Numbered from the stretch's first letter, positions 7,092 to 15,493 are shown. The stretch is DNA of 64,000 nt from Sulfitobacter geojensis (GCF_000622325.1 NZ_JASE01000002.1:124001-188000); one strand, 5' to 3'. Translations and numbers: made by a program. Notes: generated from the letters alone by a model not told the origin.

Positions 7092-9478
7092 GAAAGCCTC
7101 CAGAAGTCTGGGCGGTCGCGGTAATCGGGGCCGACGAGCGCTTCGCCCTTTTCCATGCCGCCAAGGATCGTGAGATTGGGCCCGAGGGCGCTCAGATCGG
7201 CATCGACGACGATTGAGCCCTGGTCGTCGCGGATCAGCGCGAGGCGGCTGTTGCTGCCCGTGTTCAGAAGGACGTCGAGCTCCTTCTCCGTCAGGTTCAG
7301 CATGGCGTAATCCGCAGGCTGCGCGCGGATTTTGGGCAGCAGGATCTGCGTCGGCACCGCCTCGATGATGGTCTTGCCGGTCCGGGTGCGCTCGAGCTGG
7401 CTCGCGTATTGCGTCATCATCACCGCGACGGTGTTCTGCTTGCGCGCGGTCACCAGCCAGTTCGACAGCCGCTCGGCGAAATACGCGTTATCGAGGGCCT
7501 TCCAGGCCTCGTCGATCACGATGATGGTGGGGCGGCGATCCTCGATCTCGCGCTCGACCCGGCGGAAAAGATAGGACAGGACCGCCATCCGTTCCTTGTC
7601 GGCCTCGCTGTCGAGAATGCCGGTCAGATCGAAGCCCACGACATCGCCCTTGAGCGAGAACGTGTCCTCGAGGCTCTGCCCGAAGATCCAGCCATAGCGG
7701 CCGTCTTCGGTCCACTCAAGCAGGCGCTGGTGCAGATCGCCGCCATCATCGGTGGACACAAAAAGCGACGCGAAATCCCGCCAGTTCCGCAGGGCCGGGT
7801 TTGTGGCCTGCGCGTTCTGGCGCACGACTTCCTGGATGCGATTGGTCTGTGCCGGCGTCAGGGGCTTGTCGGCGCGGTAGAGAAGCGTGGCAAGCCAGTC
7901 CGAGAGCCAGGCGGTCCCCCGCGCATCGGTTTCGGTCCAGAGCGGATTGAGACCCGTGGGCTGGCCTGCGTTCAGGGAGGCGTAGCGCCCGCCATTGGCG
8001 CGCACCGCCATCTCCATACCGAGACGGTAGTCGAAGACGAAGATCCGCGCCCCTGCTCGACGGGCCTGGGTCATCAGGAAGGCCGAGAGCACCGATTTGC
8101 CCGACCCGGGCCGCCCCATGATCAGGGTATGGCCGCTGGTCGGTTCTTTGTCGGGCGATCCCTGCTCGTGATAGGAAAACCGGTACGCGCTCTGCTCCGG
8201 CGTGGGCAAATAGGTGACGACCCGGCCCCAGGGGGTAAGTGCTGCAGGTTTGCCGAGCTGTGTCCGGTGGAAGGCCGCAAAATCCGCGAAGTTGCGGTTG
8301 GTGACGGCGCTGGCGCGGACGCGCTTTGGCTGGTTGCCGGGGTGCTGGCTGAGGTAATGCGCCTTGGCCGCGACCCGCTCGCCAATCATCTTCACGCCTT
8401 CGGTTGCCGCGGCGTTCACGATCTCCGCGCTGAGGGTTTGCAGTTCTTCGAGCGTGTCGCAAAAGAGCGTCACGACCATGTGATGCTCGCCGAAGCTTTG
8501 GCGCTTGGCCTCGAGATCATCGGCGGCGATGTCGAGGGCTTCCATGAGCGAGAGGGCCGCATCCTGGCTGGCCTGCATCTGGCGCTTTTGCCGCTTGATA
8601 CGGCCCGCCATGAGGTTCGAATTGATCGGCGTGAAGGAGTGCGTCACGATCATGTCGACCGGCAGGTTCAGCATGTCGAACATGGTGCAGGAGGTGCCTT
8701 CCGAGTATACCCCGATGGTGAAACTCTTGCCGTAGCGATGCCCCACGACGCCTTCCGAGAGCTCGAAATGATCGCCATGAAACGTCACGCGGGTATTGGC
8801 GACGTTGAAGGACAGAAAGCCGTAGGTGTTTGCCGGGTAGAGCGGCAGCTCTTGCCCCGTGTTCAGTGCGCCCAGAAACCCCACCAACTCTCCCGATCCC
8901 GCTGACAGCAGGCGCGGCTTGAGCTCGGTAAGCCCCGAGAGGAAGACGTTCACGGCCTCGCCCAAGCGCTGCAGGCGCTTGCGGGTCTCCTCTCTCAGGC
9001 GGTCCGGTGCGCTACGGCTGAGGAACGGCAGAAGGCTTTTCGGGGGTGGGCGGTGAATGACGGTGAGCGTCAGCGTCTTGTCGCGGAGCCCGCTGGTCTC
9101 GAGTTTCGCGCGCCAGCGCCGGTCCACCTCGCCTGCGAAGCTATCCTCGCGGATGGGGTCGAGATCAGGTTTGACGGCCTTGGAGACCTTGTGGACGTAA
9201 TAGCTGAATTCCGGCCCGAGCTGCGCGACGATGCGGGCAAAAAGCGCCGTCACCTTGTCGAGATAGGCATCGTCGGTCGTGTAGCTGTTGATCCCCTCGA
9301 GCCGGATGCAGCGGAAGAGTTCGTTCACCCGGGTCCGCACGGTCTGGTCGTCAACGAGGCTCACATAGGGCAGCATATGCGCGAGGCGGGTCTCGCGCGC
9401 ATACCAGTCCGGCGTCATTGTGCGGGCATCGAGCGCAGCATCACGGGCGTCATCACGGGGCATAGCTATCCCCGCCAT
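7088..9478 (-). CDS. virB4: VirB4 T4SS ATPase
   Basis: The 796-residue protein is the large VirB4/TrbE ATPase of the inner-membrane platform. The N-terminal CagE/TrbE domain (to about residue 400) precedes the P-loop MGRPGSGKS at about residues 454-462. The Walker B region is TIIVIDEAWKALDN and the late MMTQYASQLERT block is also family-typical. The start at ATG 9478 overlaps virB3 by 26 bp. Length and motifs are normal and no lesion is seen. Confidence 0.96.
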   Translation of the reverse strand: MAGIAMPRDDARDAALDARTMTPDWYARETRLAHMLPYVSLVDDQTVRTRVNELFRCIRLEGINSYTTDDAYLDKVTALFARIVAQLGPEFSYYVHKVSKAVKPDLDPIREDSFAGEVDRRWRAKLETSGLRDKTLTLTVIHRPPPKSLLPFLSRSAPDRLREETRKRLQRLGEAVNVFLSGLTELKPRLLSAGSGELVGFLGALNTGQELPLYPANTYGFLSFNVANTRVTFHGDHFELSEGVVGHRYGKSFTIGVYSEGTSCTMFDMLNLPVDMIVTHSFTPINSNLMAGRIKRQKRQMQASQDAALSLMEALDIAADDLEAKRQSFGEHHMVVTLFCDTLEELQTLSAEIVNAAATEGVKMIGERVAAKAHYLSQHPGNQPKRVRASAVTNRNFADFAAFHRTQLGKPAALTPWGRVVTYLPTPEQSAYRFSYHEQGSPDKEPTSGHTLIMGRPGSGKSVLSAFLMTQARRAGARIFVFDYRLGMEMAVRANGGRYASLNAGQPTGLNPLWTETDARGTAWLSDWLATLLYRADKPLTPAQTNRIQEVVRQNAQATNPALRNWRDFASLFVSTDDGGDLHQRLLEWTEDGRYGWIFGQSLEDTFSLKGDVVGFDLTGILDSEADKERMAVLSYLFRRVEREIEDRRPTIIVIDEAWKALDNAYFAERLSNWLVTARKQNTVAVMMTQYASQLERTRTGKTIIEAVPTQILLPKIRAQPADYAMLNLTEKELDVLLNTGSNSRLALIRDDQGSIVVDADLSALGPNLTILGGMEKGEALVGPDYRDRPDFWRLS

Positions 9479-9731
9479 GAATGGACCTGTTGCGCGTGGG
9501 CGGTGTCTCCTGCAGGGCCGTCATCATCACGTCGATGAAACGCGGGTCCCAATCCGCGGCCTTCCACAGCACCGGATAGAGCAGGGCCGCGACAGCCAGC
9601 ACCGCGATATGCTGGACCCAGACGAATAGGAGCACCGAGCCAAAGAGCCAGACCATCGCGTACATGATGGGCAGGCCCAGAAGCTTCGGCGGGCGCACGA
9701 GGCCGAGAAAGAGAGGCGCGCGCTCAGCCAC
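9453..9731 (-). CDS. virB3: VirB3 T4SS membrane protein
   Basis: Starting at GTG 9731 gives a 92-residue protein, the normal VirB3 size. The GTG lies inside the last codons of virB2 (GTGGCTGA), so translation is coupled. A longer in-frame extension upstream lies inside virB2 and is not real. The sequence has the typical VirB3 pattern: short N-terminus (LFLGLVRPPKLLGLPI), then paired hydrophobic spans (about residues 22-60), then WDPRFIDVM. VirB3 works with VirB4 at the inner membrane. Confidence 0.88.
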   Translation of the reverse strand: MAERAPLFLGLVRPPKLLGLPIMYAMVWLFGSVLLFVWVQHIAVLAVAALLYPVLWKAADWDPRFIDVMMTALQETPPTRNRSIHGGDSYAP

Positions 9732-10119
9732 CGGCAAAGACCGCGGCAACGATGGTGGGGGCTGCCGCAACACCGGCGATGCCGACAAGCACCCAAAGCG
9801 CCTGGCGCAGATCGATGATGTTGAAGAACCAGCTGAGAAAGACCCCGAGAACTGCAAGCGTCGCGATGACAACGCCTAGTGGGCCGGTCAGCGCATCGAC
9901 GATGCCCTGCAACAGGCTCTGGATCGGGGAGAGATCGATGCTCTGTGCAAGCGCTGGCTCTGAAATGAGCAGGAAGAGCGCCAGTGAGGCGACAAAGAGG
10001 TTTGAAATCCAACTTGTTTGGAAAAAGCGGTATCGCCAATGCACTGCCGCGCTGCGCGCTCTCGTGACATTGCCGATAAGTGTTTTGAGGAATGATTTCC
10101 AAAAAGGTTGGGACATCAT
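9724..10119 (-). CDS. virB2: VirB2 major pilin
   Basis: The 131-residue prepilin has a long N-terminal leader ending in a hydrophobic core and a probable signal peptidase site (SEPALAQS near residue 60). Two membrane helices follow (about 75-97 and 108-128), joined by a short polar loop (NIIDLRQ), the usual VirB2/TrbC topology. The mature pilin would be about 70 residues. The unusually long leader suggests either a later start (for example M at a downstream codon) or a long n-region; ATG 10119 overlaps the virB1 stop by four bases, which favours it. Confidence 0.88.
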   Translation of the reverse strand: MMSQPFWKSFLKTLIGNVTRARSAAVHWRYRFFQTSWISNLFVASLALFLLISEPALAQSIDLSPIQSLLQGIVDALTGPLGVVIATLAVLGVFLSWFFNIIDLRQALWVLVGIAGVAAAPTIVAAVFAGG

Positions 10120-10820
10120 GAATTTGATCCTTCCAATCGGGCCACGACGGCCATGACGCGGGCCACGTGGTTCTGGGTTTCTCGGTAAGGGGGAATGCCA
10201 CCGTGTTGGCGCACGGCATCGGGTCCCGCGTTGTAGGCCGCAAGCGCCAGGCGCGGATCGCCGAAGCGCTCCAGCATCATCGCGAGGTAACGGGCAGAGC
10301 CGTCGAGGTTCTGCAACGGATCGCGCGGATCGACGTCGAGATCACGCGCGGTGGCGGGCATCAGCTGGCCAAGGCCAATAGCGCCCGCGCGGGAGACCGC
10401 ATCCTGCCGGTAGGCGCTCTCAACCTCGATATTGGCCCGGTAGAGGGTCAGCCAATCCGTCACGGAAAGCCCCGCGCGACGCAGGCCGGGATGGCCGGCA
10501 TAGCGCAAGGCCGTGGTCTGAATCCCGGAGAGGACATCGGCGCGGGGCAGGGGAGTCGGGCGGGCAAGGGCCGCGCCTTGGACGCCCTCTTGCTCGGCCT
10601 CTACCTCGCCGAAGATCGCAATCCCATCGGAGGCTGAACCCTGACCGATGCCGTCATTGTAGTTCCGCGCAAAGCTGTTCTGAGACTGCGACGGGGTCAG
10701 AGAGCCGTCGCTCTCCATGACCAAGACCATTTGCGCGGAGGCTGGCGCGGCGACCAGCCAGAGGCAGACGAGGTTAGTTGTCAGCGCCCTTGTCTGATGG
10801 GGCTTTGTCTGACGGGGCAA
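10116..10820 (-). CDS. virB1: VirB1 lytic transglycosylase
   Basis: The protein carries an SLT domain: catalytic Glu in IEVESAYR (E134 counted from the chosen start), then [13 protein letters not shown] and [14 protein letters not shown] signal peptide ([16 protein letters not shown]) precedes a Ser/Gln-rich linker. The start is uncertain: no ATG lies directly before the signal peptide. TTG 10820, inside the 3-prime end of the upstream gene, gives a sensible 30-residue leader, while an in-frame ATG further upstream gives a longer one. The stop overlaps virB2. The enzyme would locally cut peptidoglycan for channel assembly. Confidence 0.85.
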   Translation of the reverse strand: MPRQTKPHQTRALTTNLVCLWLVAAPASAQMVLVMESDGSLTPSQSQNSFARNYNDGIGQGSASDGIAIFGEVEAEQEGVQGAALARPTPLPRADVLSGIQTTALRYAGHPGLRRAGLSVTDWLTLYRANIEVESAYRQDAVSRAGAIGLGQLMPATARDLDVDPRDPLQNLDGSARYLAMMLERFGDPRLALAAYNAGPDAVRQHGGIPPYRETQNHVARVMAVVARLEGSNS

Positions 10821-11154
10821 GTTTATGCGTGCGGCTTGTCCCCGCCTCAAGCGGCAGGTCGACATGCGCAAAGCCAAGGCCAATAAAGAAAGACACCACG
10901 CCGGAGATCGTCTTGAACTCGCGGATCTTGATATCGTTGTAGGTCGTCCGCGTGCGGGCGGTGACGAGGAGCTTTTCCACGCCCTCGTCAGAGACAACGC
11001 GCATGATCCAGACCCCGTAATAGCTGGGGCCTTTCTTATGAGCCGACTCCTGGCACAGGATTTCTGCGCTATAGCCGCTTTCCACGAGTTCGCGGAACCT
11101 GGCTTCCGTAACCACATTTGGTGCTTCGATGTCCCAGTTCATGGCCCGGCTCAC
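10774..11154 (-). CDS. first gene of the virB operon, unknown cytoplasmic protein
   Basis: This 126-residue protein (possible later start at MNWDIEAP) has no clear signal peptide. It has a central beta-rich part ([29 protein letters not shown]) and one short hydrophobic segment ([17 protein letters not shown]). Its C-terminus holds a tandem [10 protein letters not shown], encoded by an imperfect 15-bp direct repeat that also contains the probable virB1 start region. It is the promoter-proximal gene of the operon and overlaps virB1. I do not recognise the family; a regulatory or operon-specific role is possible but unsupported. Confidence 0.7.
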   Translation of the reverse strand: MSRAMNWDIEAPNVVTEARFRELVESGYSAEILCQESAHKKGPSYYGVWIMRVVSDEGVEKLLVTARTRTTYNDIKIREFKTISGVVSFFIGLGFAHVDLPLEAGTSRTHKLAPSDKAPSDKGADN

Positions 11155-11206
11155 GCTTTCTCCAATGGCGCGACCCCAGGCATTCCCACTTGAAGCCCAG
11201 AGTTAC

Positions 11207-11220
11207 GATAGTATACTATC
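11207..11220. promoter_or_regulatory. perfect 14-bp palindrome upstream of the virB operon
   Basis: GATAGTATACTATC is a perfect inverted repeat 53 bp upstream of the first virB-operon gene and about 90 bp before the divergent small secreted-protein gene. It sits in an AT-rich stretch in a GC-rich region, as expected of a promoter. It is a plausible operator for a dimeric repressor, possibly the XRE-type protein encoded at 11729. The link is inferred. Confidence 0.5.
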
Positions 11221-11310
11221 AACCGCAAGATGTAATATCGTGCTTTAGCTGTAGTTTGGTCACGCAAACACTAGTCACGGCCAGTGTCTGCGATCAAGGA
11301 GATAACAGGT

Positions 11311-11604
11311 TTGAGAAACCCAAGGTTGACAGGCCTGCTCCCAATGCAAGCTATGGTCCTTCTGATCTGCGTTCCCGGACCAGTTTTGGCGGAATCCTGC
11401 TTCGCCCCGGCCCGTCCTTTCATGCCTAGCGATTCGCAGGCAGCGCGGGACTATTCGGACATCATCCGTGGCGACTTCGAAGATTACATCCAGGATATCC
11501 AGAGCTACTTCCGTTGCCTCGACAGCGAGCGCGCCCGCGCCTTCGAGGAAGCGCGCGAAGTCAGCGAGGACTATGGCCGATTTCTGCAATTGGTAGGGGA
11601 TTGA
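11311..11604 (+). CDS. small secreted protein, unknown function
   Basis: I place the start at TTG 11311 because a strong ribosome-binding site (AAGGAGAT, 11296-11303) lies 7 bp before it; a GTG at 11284 is also in frame but would contain that site. The 97-residue product has a signal peptide (cleavage likely after PVLAES), and the mature part is acidic and helical with two cysteines (ESCFAP, YFRCLDS). It is transcribed away from the virB operon. The SCF...SYFRCLDSERARAFEEA pattern is like other small periplasmic proteins found beside alphaproteobacterial T4SS loci, but I cannot name a function. Confidence 0.6.
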   Translation: MRNPRLTGLLPMQAMVLLICVPGPVLAESCFAPARPFMPSDSQAARDYSDIIRGDFEDYIQDIQSYFRCLDSERARAFEEAREVSEDYGRFLQLVGD

Positions 11605-11728
11605 TGGGCAACCTCGGGAGCATCAGACTTGCAACCCATGGAAACCAGACGCCGATAACACCCTCATATATCTACTTTTTAGATAACAGATTTCATCCGC
11701 TAGCGACGTCACAAAAGGTATGTGACGC

Positions 11729-11986
11729 GTGGCAAAGACAATTAGAAGCAAAGGGCAAGTGGCACTCTGCCAGGCGTTGGTCGACGCGCGCATCAAAGCG
11801 GGCCTCGGCCAGAAAGACTTGGCGGATAGGCTCAGATGCCACCAATCCCTTATTGCCCGTCTTGAAAGCGGTCAGCGCCGGGTCGACGTTGTCGAACTGG
11901 TCGTTTTGGCGCGTGCCATCGGCTTTGATCCGTTCCAGCTTCTGGCGATCGTTGAAGCCGCCATGGAGCCCGACCACAGGATTTGA
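11729..11986 (+). CDS. XRE-family helix-turn-helix regulator
   Basis: The 85-residue protein begins at GTG 11729. It contains a single cro/C1-type HTH: ARIKAGLGQKDLADRL, then CHQSLIARLESGQRRVDVVELVVLARAIGFDP, a near-consensus XRE recognition region. There is no other domain. Small XRE proteins of this kind often control plasmid transfer genes, and this one lies about 600 bp from the virB promoter palindrome. The regulatory target is inferred from proximity. Confidence 0.82.
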   Translation: MAKTIRSKGQVALCQALVDARIKAGLGQKDLADRLRCHQSLIARLESGQRRVDVVELVVLARAIGFDPFQLLAIVEAAMEPDHRI

Positions 11987-12003
11987 AGCCAATAAATTGT
12001 TGA

Positions 12004-12159
12004 GAACACAGGAACTCATTTTCCCGTACTGATGATCATTCCCTCATCGCGGTCCAGTTAGCCAACATCAACGAAGCCCGGCGCGCGGTCGTATTGAACG
12101 CTCTGCAACCCCACGCCGCAATTCGCAGCGCCACAGTGCAGGAAGTCAATAAACAGTGA
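12004..12159 (+). pseudogene. possible 3-prime remnant of a gene
   Basis: The frame from 12004 to TGA 12159 is open for 51 codons with protein-like composition (AVQLANINEARRAVVLNAL, then SATVQEVNKQ). It lacks a convincing start after the TGA at 12001. Its stop overlaps the GTG start of the next gene (GTGA), a normal coupling arrangement. It therefore looks like the tail of a truncated upstream gene. No family is recognised. Confidence 0.3.
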
Positions 12160-12383
12160 ACGAAGATAAGGGTGAGGGCGTCGCGATCGCCAATCTGATT
12201 GGGACCGATGGGTGCAGTGTTGTTGGTTGGGTTTATCGCTGGAGTACAGGCTCACATGCGGTGATGTGGGACGTCTACGGACCCCAGCCGGTTTCGGAAA
12301 CCCGGCCGGATATAAGTGACGAACAGAAGCAAGAAATCGACTTCGATGCGCTCATGCGGATTCGAAAAAGTGACAATGGATAG
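12156..12383 (+). CDS. hypothetical small protein
   Basis: The 75-residue frame starts at GTG 12156, overlapping the stop of the preceding remnant. The sequence (IGTDGCSVVGWVYRWSTGSHAVMWDVYG, written here as the region around residues 16-42) has the Trp/Tyr/Gly content of a folded domain and an acidic C-terminus (DISDEQKQEIDFDALMRI). No signal peptide or membrane segment is visible and I do not recognise a family. It may be a residue of a plasmid maintenance or transfer gene pair. Confidence 0.4.
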   Translation: MNEDKGEGVAIANLIGTDGCSVVGWVYRWSTGSHAVMWDVYGPQPVSETRPDISDEQKQEIDFDALMRIRKSDNG

Positions 12384-12436
12384 GCTTCTCAGGCAGCCGC
12401 CAGTTCATATTGATAGAAAGGGTCTGCGAGCGTACC

Positions 12437-12512
12437 GGTCATTGGAGAAGATGGCAGCGAAGGTCTCGAAGGAGCCCAACCCGGTCCTTGCGGTTTCTTG
12501 CTGCGTGCGTTC
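12437..12512 (+). repeat. dispersed repeat, diverged copy D
   Basis: The segment ending GAGCCCAACCCGGTCC...TGCTGCGTGCGTTCG resembles the core of three other repeats in the window (about 25716-26000, 28950-29150, 58400-58690). By eye it is roughly four-fifths identical to the 58.5-kb copy over about 75 bases, and similarity stops after GCGTTCG. The surrounding 12384-12835 interval has no supported gene. It also holds an inverted repeat AACCCGCT/AGCGGGTT (12652-12659 and 12680-12687). Confidence 0.5.
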
Positions 12513-12835
12513 GTGGCATGCAACTTGCCGCGGTAGCACAATTTCCTTTGCCGCCATGCCGTATGAAAATCTGCCATTAATGTTCAGCGCGGCAGAAACC
12601 GACGATTAGGTGGTTAAGATGCGGACTGTGCTGTCACTCTCCATTCCAGAAAACCCGCTCCGCCTGAAACATTAGAACAAGCGGGTTAACGGGTAGCCGG
12701 GGTTATCCAAACTTCAGTCACACTTTGCCGCTCACCATCGCATAGTGCTCATGCATCTCGACGCCGCCAAATAGTAGCCCGGAGCCCATACAATTAATCC
12801 GCGATCGTGCAGTGAATAACTGCTTTCGAAAAATT

Positions 12836-13381
12836 TCACGCCTCTTTGAGTAATCGCCTTCGTAGGGCCAGTTCACGATATAGGGCCGGTGGTGACACAC
12901 CGATCTGGTCAGCGACTCTGATCCATTCGCCTTTCTCCGGTTTCCCATGCACGTCCAGCCAAGCATCCAGTCGGTCGGATACGCGGCGCAGGCGCAGTAT
13001 TTCGATGCGCCCCCTCTGTGCCTGAACCTCTCGGGCATGGGTTTTGATCAGGCTCAGAGCCGCATCTGGTCGATCGCGCAATGCAGACAGAAAATTTGCA
13101 CGTGGCATGGTTGCAATCTGGGAAGGCGAGAGCGCTATCGCGTCGCAGTGGTAGGTTTCAGCAAACAGGGACGCCTCGGCTAATGCAGTGCCAGCCGTAG
13201 CAACGTGTAGGGTCAGAGTAGTTCCATCTTCCAATGGTCGTTCCAGCGCGACCGCGCCTGTACGGACAAGATACATTGACCTGATGCAATCTTCCCGCCG
13301 GAACAAAAATTCCCCTTGCTGAAGGGAGCGAAATGGCGCGTCGTCAAATATGCTTTGCCAATCAGACATGATAGAAATCAT
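12836..13381 (-). CDS. Crp/Fnr-family transcriptional regulator
   Basis: ATG 13381 has a GGAAG ribosome-binding site five bases before it and gives 181 residues. Residues about 10-110 form a cyclic-nucleotide-binding-like beta roll (LQQGEFLFRREDCIRSMYLVRTGAVAL), followed by a dimer helix and a short C-terminal HTH (WIRVADQIGVSPPALYREL). No cluster of FNR-type cysteines is present (only C21 and one other), so it is not an Fe-S FNR. It lies divergently from the His-rich periplasmic gene at 13437, with 55 bp between them, and probably controls it. The signal is unknown; its position suggests metal or redox sensing. Confidence 0.82.
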   Translation of the reverse strand: MISIMSDWQSIFDDAPFRSLQQGEFLFRREDCIRSMYLVRTGAVALERPLEDGTTLTLHVATAGTALAEASLFAETYHCDAIALSPSQIATMPRANFLSALRDRPDAALSLIKTHAREVQAQRGRIEILRLRRVSDRLDAWLDVHGKPEKGEWIRVADQIGVSPPALYRELALRRRLLKEA

Positions 13382-13436
13382 ACGGGCTTCCAAGCACATT
13401 CGATAGGGTGCATTGAAATATATGCGAGGATTGAAA

Positions 13437-14024
13437 ATGCAATTGAAGATTGTCTTGGCCGTCTTGGGTATTGTCGGTGGTTCGGCCATCGCCCTAGCGC
13501 AAACGATGCAGTCCAATCACGGTGACGGCATGGATCATGCGACACATGGTCAGGATAAACCGGCGGACGCCTTTGGATTGACTGAACCAGGTCAAGGTGC
13601 TTTCGCAGCCCTGTCTGAAGTTGTGCGCTTTCTGGAGGCCGATCCCGAAACGGACTGGTCACAGGTCGATCTGACGGGCCTGCGAGCGCATCTGGTGGAT
13701 ATGGATCGGCTGATCTCTGACACGGTCGTCTTAGAAACTGAATTGTCGGATGGACTTTCTGCGCTGGCAACAGGAGATATTGAAACGCTCGCCACGCTCC
13801 GCCGGATGGTTCCGGCCCACGCCGCACAGCTCGCGCGGGATGATCGTTGGGCAGTAGAAGTCTCGGTTTTGGAAAACGGGATGGAGCTGCGTGTCACCAG
13901 TGACGATCCTGCTGTTGTCGCTAGAATCAAGGGGCTGGGTTTCTTCGGGTTGATGGCAAGCCAGGATCATCACCGCGAACATCACCTGATGATGGCACGC
14001 GGCAACGATGTGCACGCGCACTGA
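13437..14024 (+). CDS. His-rich periplasmic protein, probably metal-related
   Basis: ATG 13437 follows GAGGAT by five bases and gives 195 residues. A signal peptide (LKIVLAVLGIVGGSAIALAQ) is followed by a His/Met-rich segment (SNHGDGMDHATHGQD) and the C-terminus is again rich in His (SQDHHREHHLMMARG). The middle is helical and acidic. Histidine and methionine clusters at both ends point to copper binding in the periplasm. I do not recognise a named family. It opens the copper island and is divergent from the Crp-like regulator. Confidence 0.75.
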   Translation: MQLKIVLAVLGIVGGSAIALAQTMQSNHGDGMDHATHGQDKPADAFGLTEPGQGAFAALSEVVRFLEADPETDWSQVDLTGLRAHLVDMDRLISDTVVLETELSDGLSALATGDIETLATLRRMVPAHAAQLARDDRWAVEVSVLENGMELRVTSDDPAVVARIKGLGFFGLMASQDHHREHHLMMARGNDVHAH

Positions 14025-14069
14025 GGTACCGCGACAGGTTGTAGCGCCCCATAAGCTTGCAATGCACCA

Positions 14070-14088
14070 TATACCCCATATAGGTATA
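14070..14088. promoter_or_regulatory. CsoR-type operator upstream of the cytochrome operon
   Basis: TATACCCCATATAGGTATA differs at one position from the site between csoR and the DUF305 gene (15460-15478). The ATACCCC...GGTAT form is the known style of CsoR operators. It lies 172 bp before the cytochrome c gene at 14260, leaving a long leader that contains a possible 25-codon ORF (14093-14170). Confidence 0.65.
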
Positions 14089-14259
14089 TCTCATGGTCGT
14101 ATCGTTCATCCTTTGCTTAATGCCCCTGACTTGGGTCGCTTTGATTTCAGCTGTGGCCGGAGACCTGTAAGTGGGCAGTGACAGGACTGACTGCATACAA
14201 CGCTGTCCTGCACCCTCAGAAATCTTTTCTGCAGCATACTTTGCACGTCAGGTGGGTCT

Positions 14260-14730
14260 GTGAAAAAGTCCCTCGTAATCGCAGGCTGCGTCGGCATGCT
14301 TCTGGCGTCTGCCCTGTTCGTAGCTGTAATGAGCATGGCCGCTGAAGACCGCATCATCCTAAAGGACACCGACCTTAGGATCGTGGCAGCGGGTGAGGCA
14401 GTGTACGCCTCGAACTGTGCATCCTGTCACGGGGCCAACCTTGAAGGCCAGTCGAACTGGCGCTCGCCTGGCTCGGATGGGCGGCTCCCGGCACCACCTC
14501 ACGATAACACCGGACATACGTGGCACCATGACGGCGACACTCTGTTCCGTCTCACAAAATATGGGACGGGCGCTCTGATCGGTGATCCTGAATACGCATC
14601 AGACATGCCCATCTATGATGGCGTTCTAACGGACGACGAGATCATCGCCGTCCTCAGTTACATCAAGTCGACTTGGCCGCAGGAAATCCGCGAACGGCAC
14701 GACGAAATGGAGCAGGATCATCCCGGATGA
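14260..14730 (+). CDS. membrane-anchored or periplasmic c-type cytochrome
   Basis: The 156-residue product starts at GTG 14260. It has an N-terminal hydrophobic helix (signal or anchor, residues 5-27) and one haem site CASCH near residues 53-57. The probable axial Met is in SDMPIYDGVL, and the C-terminal helix IIAVLSYIKSTWP closes the class I cytochrome c fold. Several His residues (PPHDNTGHTWHHDGD) lie between. It overlaps the next membrane-protein gene (ATGATG), so the two are coupled. It is downstream of a CsoR-type operator, which suggests copper control. Confidence 0.88.
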   Translation: MKKSLVIAGCVGMLLASALFVAVMSMAAEDRIILKDTDLRIVAAGEAVYASNCASCHGANLEGQSNWRSPGSDGRLPAPPHDNTGHTWHHDGDTLFRLTKYGTGALIGDPEYASDMPIYDGVLTDDEIIAVLSYIKSTWPQEIRERHDEMEQDHPG

Positions 14731-15131
14731 TGTTCTGGGTGCCGCTTCTGGCCGGGACCGGACTTGGCGTTATCACTGTGGCACTTATGGCTGTCGGTGG
14801 CGTCATGCGCCAACGCGGGACCTGGGCCACCACAATAGTCGCAATCGCGTCGTTCTACGTAGTCTTCGCAATCCAATCCGGCGACACTCTGGAAATCGTC
14901 GCTCATACGGGCTTTGCGGCCGGATTCTCAGCACTGGCGATCATCGGCGCACGTACCTCGTCGTGGTTACTGGCCGCCGCGCTGCTTGCGCATGGAATTT
15001 TCGACGTGGTTGCCGAATCGATGATCGCAAACCCCGCGCCAGGATGGTGGGGACCGTTCTGTCTCGGGATCGACGTGGTGCTGGCGTTGGCGCTTGCCAC
15101 GATGCTCTGGCGCAGGAAAGCGCTCGATTGA
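14727..15131 (+). CDS. small multi-pass membrane protein
   Basis: The 134-residue protein starts at ATG 14727, overlapping the cytochrome stop. It is almost wholly hydrophobic, with about four predicted spans (residues 3-24, 32-50, 55-90 as two helices, and 108-128). The sequence includes HTGFAAGF and LAHGIFDVVAESM, giving conserved-looking His residues within membrane helices. Small membrane partners like this often accompany copper-linked cytochromes, but I cannot assign a function. It is convergent with csoR, with 6 bp between the stops. Confidence 0.75.
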   Translation: MMFWVPLLAGTGLGVITVALMAVGGVMRQRGTWATTIVAIASFYVVFAIQSGDTLEIVAHTGFAAGFSALAIIGARTSSWLLAAALLAHGIFDVVAESMIANPAPGWWGPFCLGIDVVLALALATMLWRRKALD

Positions 15132-15137
15132 TAAACC

Positions 15138-15410
15138 CTATCGGGACGCTTTCTGCAAAAGCCCGATCAACTCGTCGAACTTAGCCCGCTGTTCCTCGGG
15201 GTCGCCACTCTCGATGGCGGAAGAGACGCAATGCTGCGCGTGGTGTTCGAGGATCAGCTTCTCGACCCCCAGCACGGCGGACCGGATCGCGGCTGTCTGC
15301 GCGAGAATGTCCATGCAGTAACGATCGCTCTCAACCATCTTAGCGACACCGCGCACCTGTCCTTCGAGCCGCGACAGGCGGTCAAGCGTCTTATCTTTGT
15401 TGGCCTTCAT
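15138..15410 (-). CDS. csoR: CsoR-family copper-sensing repressor
   Basis: The 90-residue all-helical protein belongs to the CsoR/RcnR/FrmR family (DUF156). It has the N-terminal DRLSRLEGQVRGVAKMVE helix and the metal-site residues Cys32 (YCMDIL), His57 and Cys61 (HHAQHC). The C-H-C set with H and C four apart is the copper(I) ligand pattern of CsoR. It is divergent from the DUF305 gene across an 83-bp gap containing a CsoR-type palindrome, so it probably represses itself and the island, releasing DNA when Cu(I) binds. Whether it also controls the site at 14070 is inferred from near identity. Confidence 0.92.
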   Translation of the reverse strand: MKANKDKTLDRLSRLEGQVRGVAKMVESDRYCMDILAQTAAIRSAVLGVEKLILEHHAQHCVSSAIESGDPEEQRAKFDELIGLLQKASR

Positions 15411-15457
15411 CCGACGGCGCTCCTTGCTTTTTTGGAACCAGTAGCTGACATTCTAGT

Positions 15458-15480
15458 TATATACCCCATATGGGTATATA
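15458..15480. promoter_or_regulatory. CsoR operator between csoR and the DUF305 gene
   Basis: The core TATACCCCATATGGGTATA (15460-15478) is an almost perfect inverted repeat located 48 bp from the csoR start and 14 bp from the DUF305 start. It has the ATACCCC/GGGTAT arms typical of CsoR sites and is 18 of 19 identical to the site at 14070-14088. Confidence 0.75.
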
Positions 15481-15493
15481 AGAGAGACAGAAA

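Noticed and set aside
7409..8905. Long plus-strand open frame of 498 codons
   Set aside because: It lies wholly opposite virB4 and its composition (many His, Arg and Gly in a shadow pattern) has no family features; virB4 motifs on the minus strand are intact.
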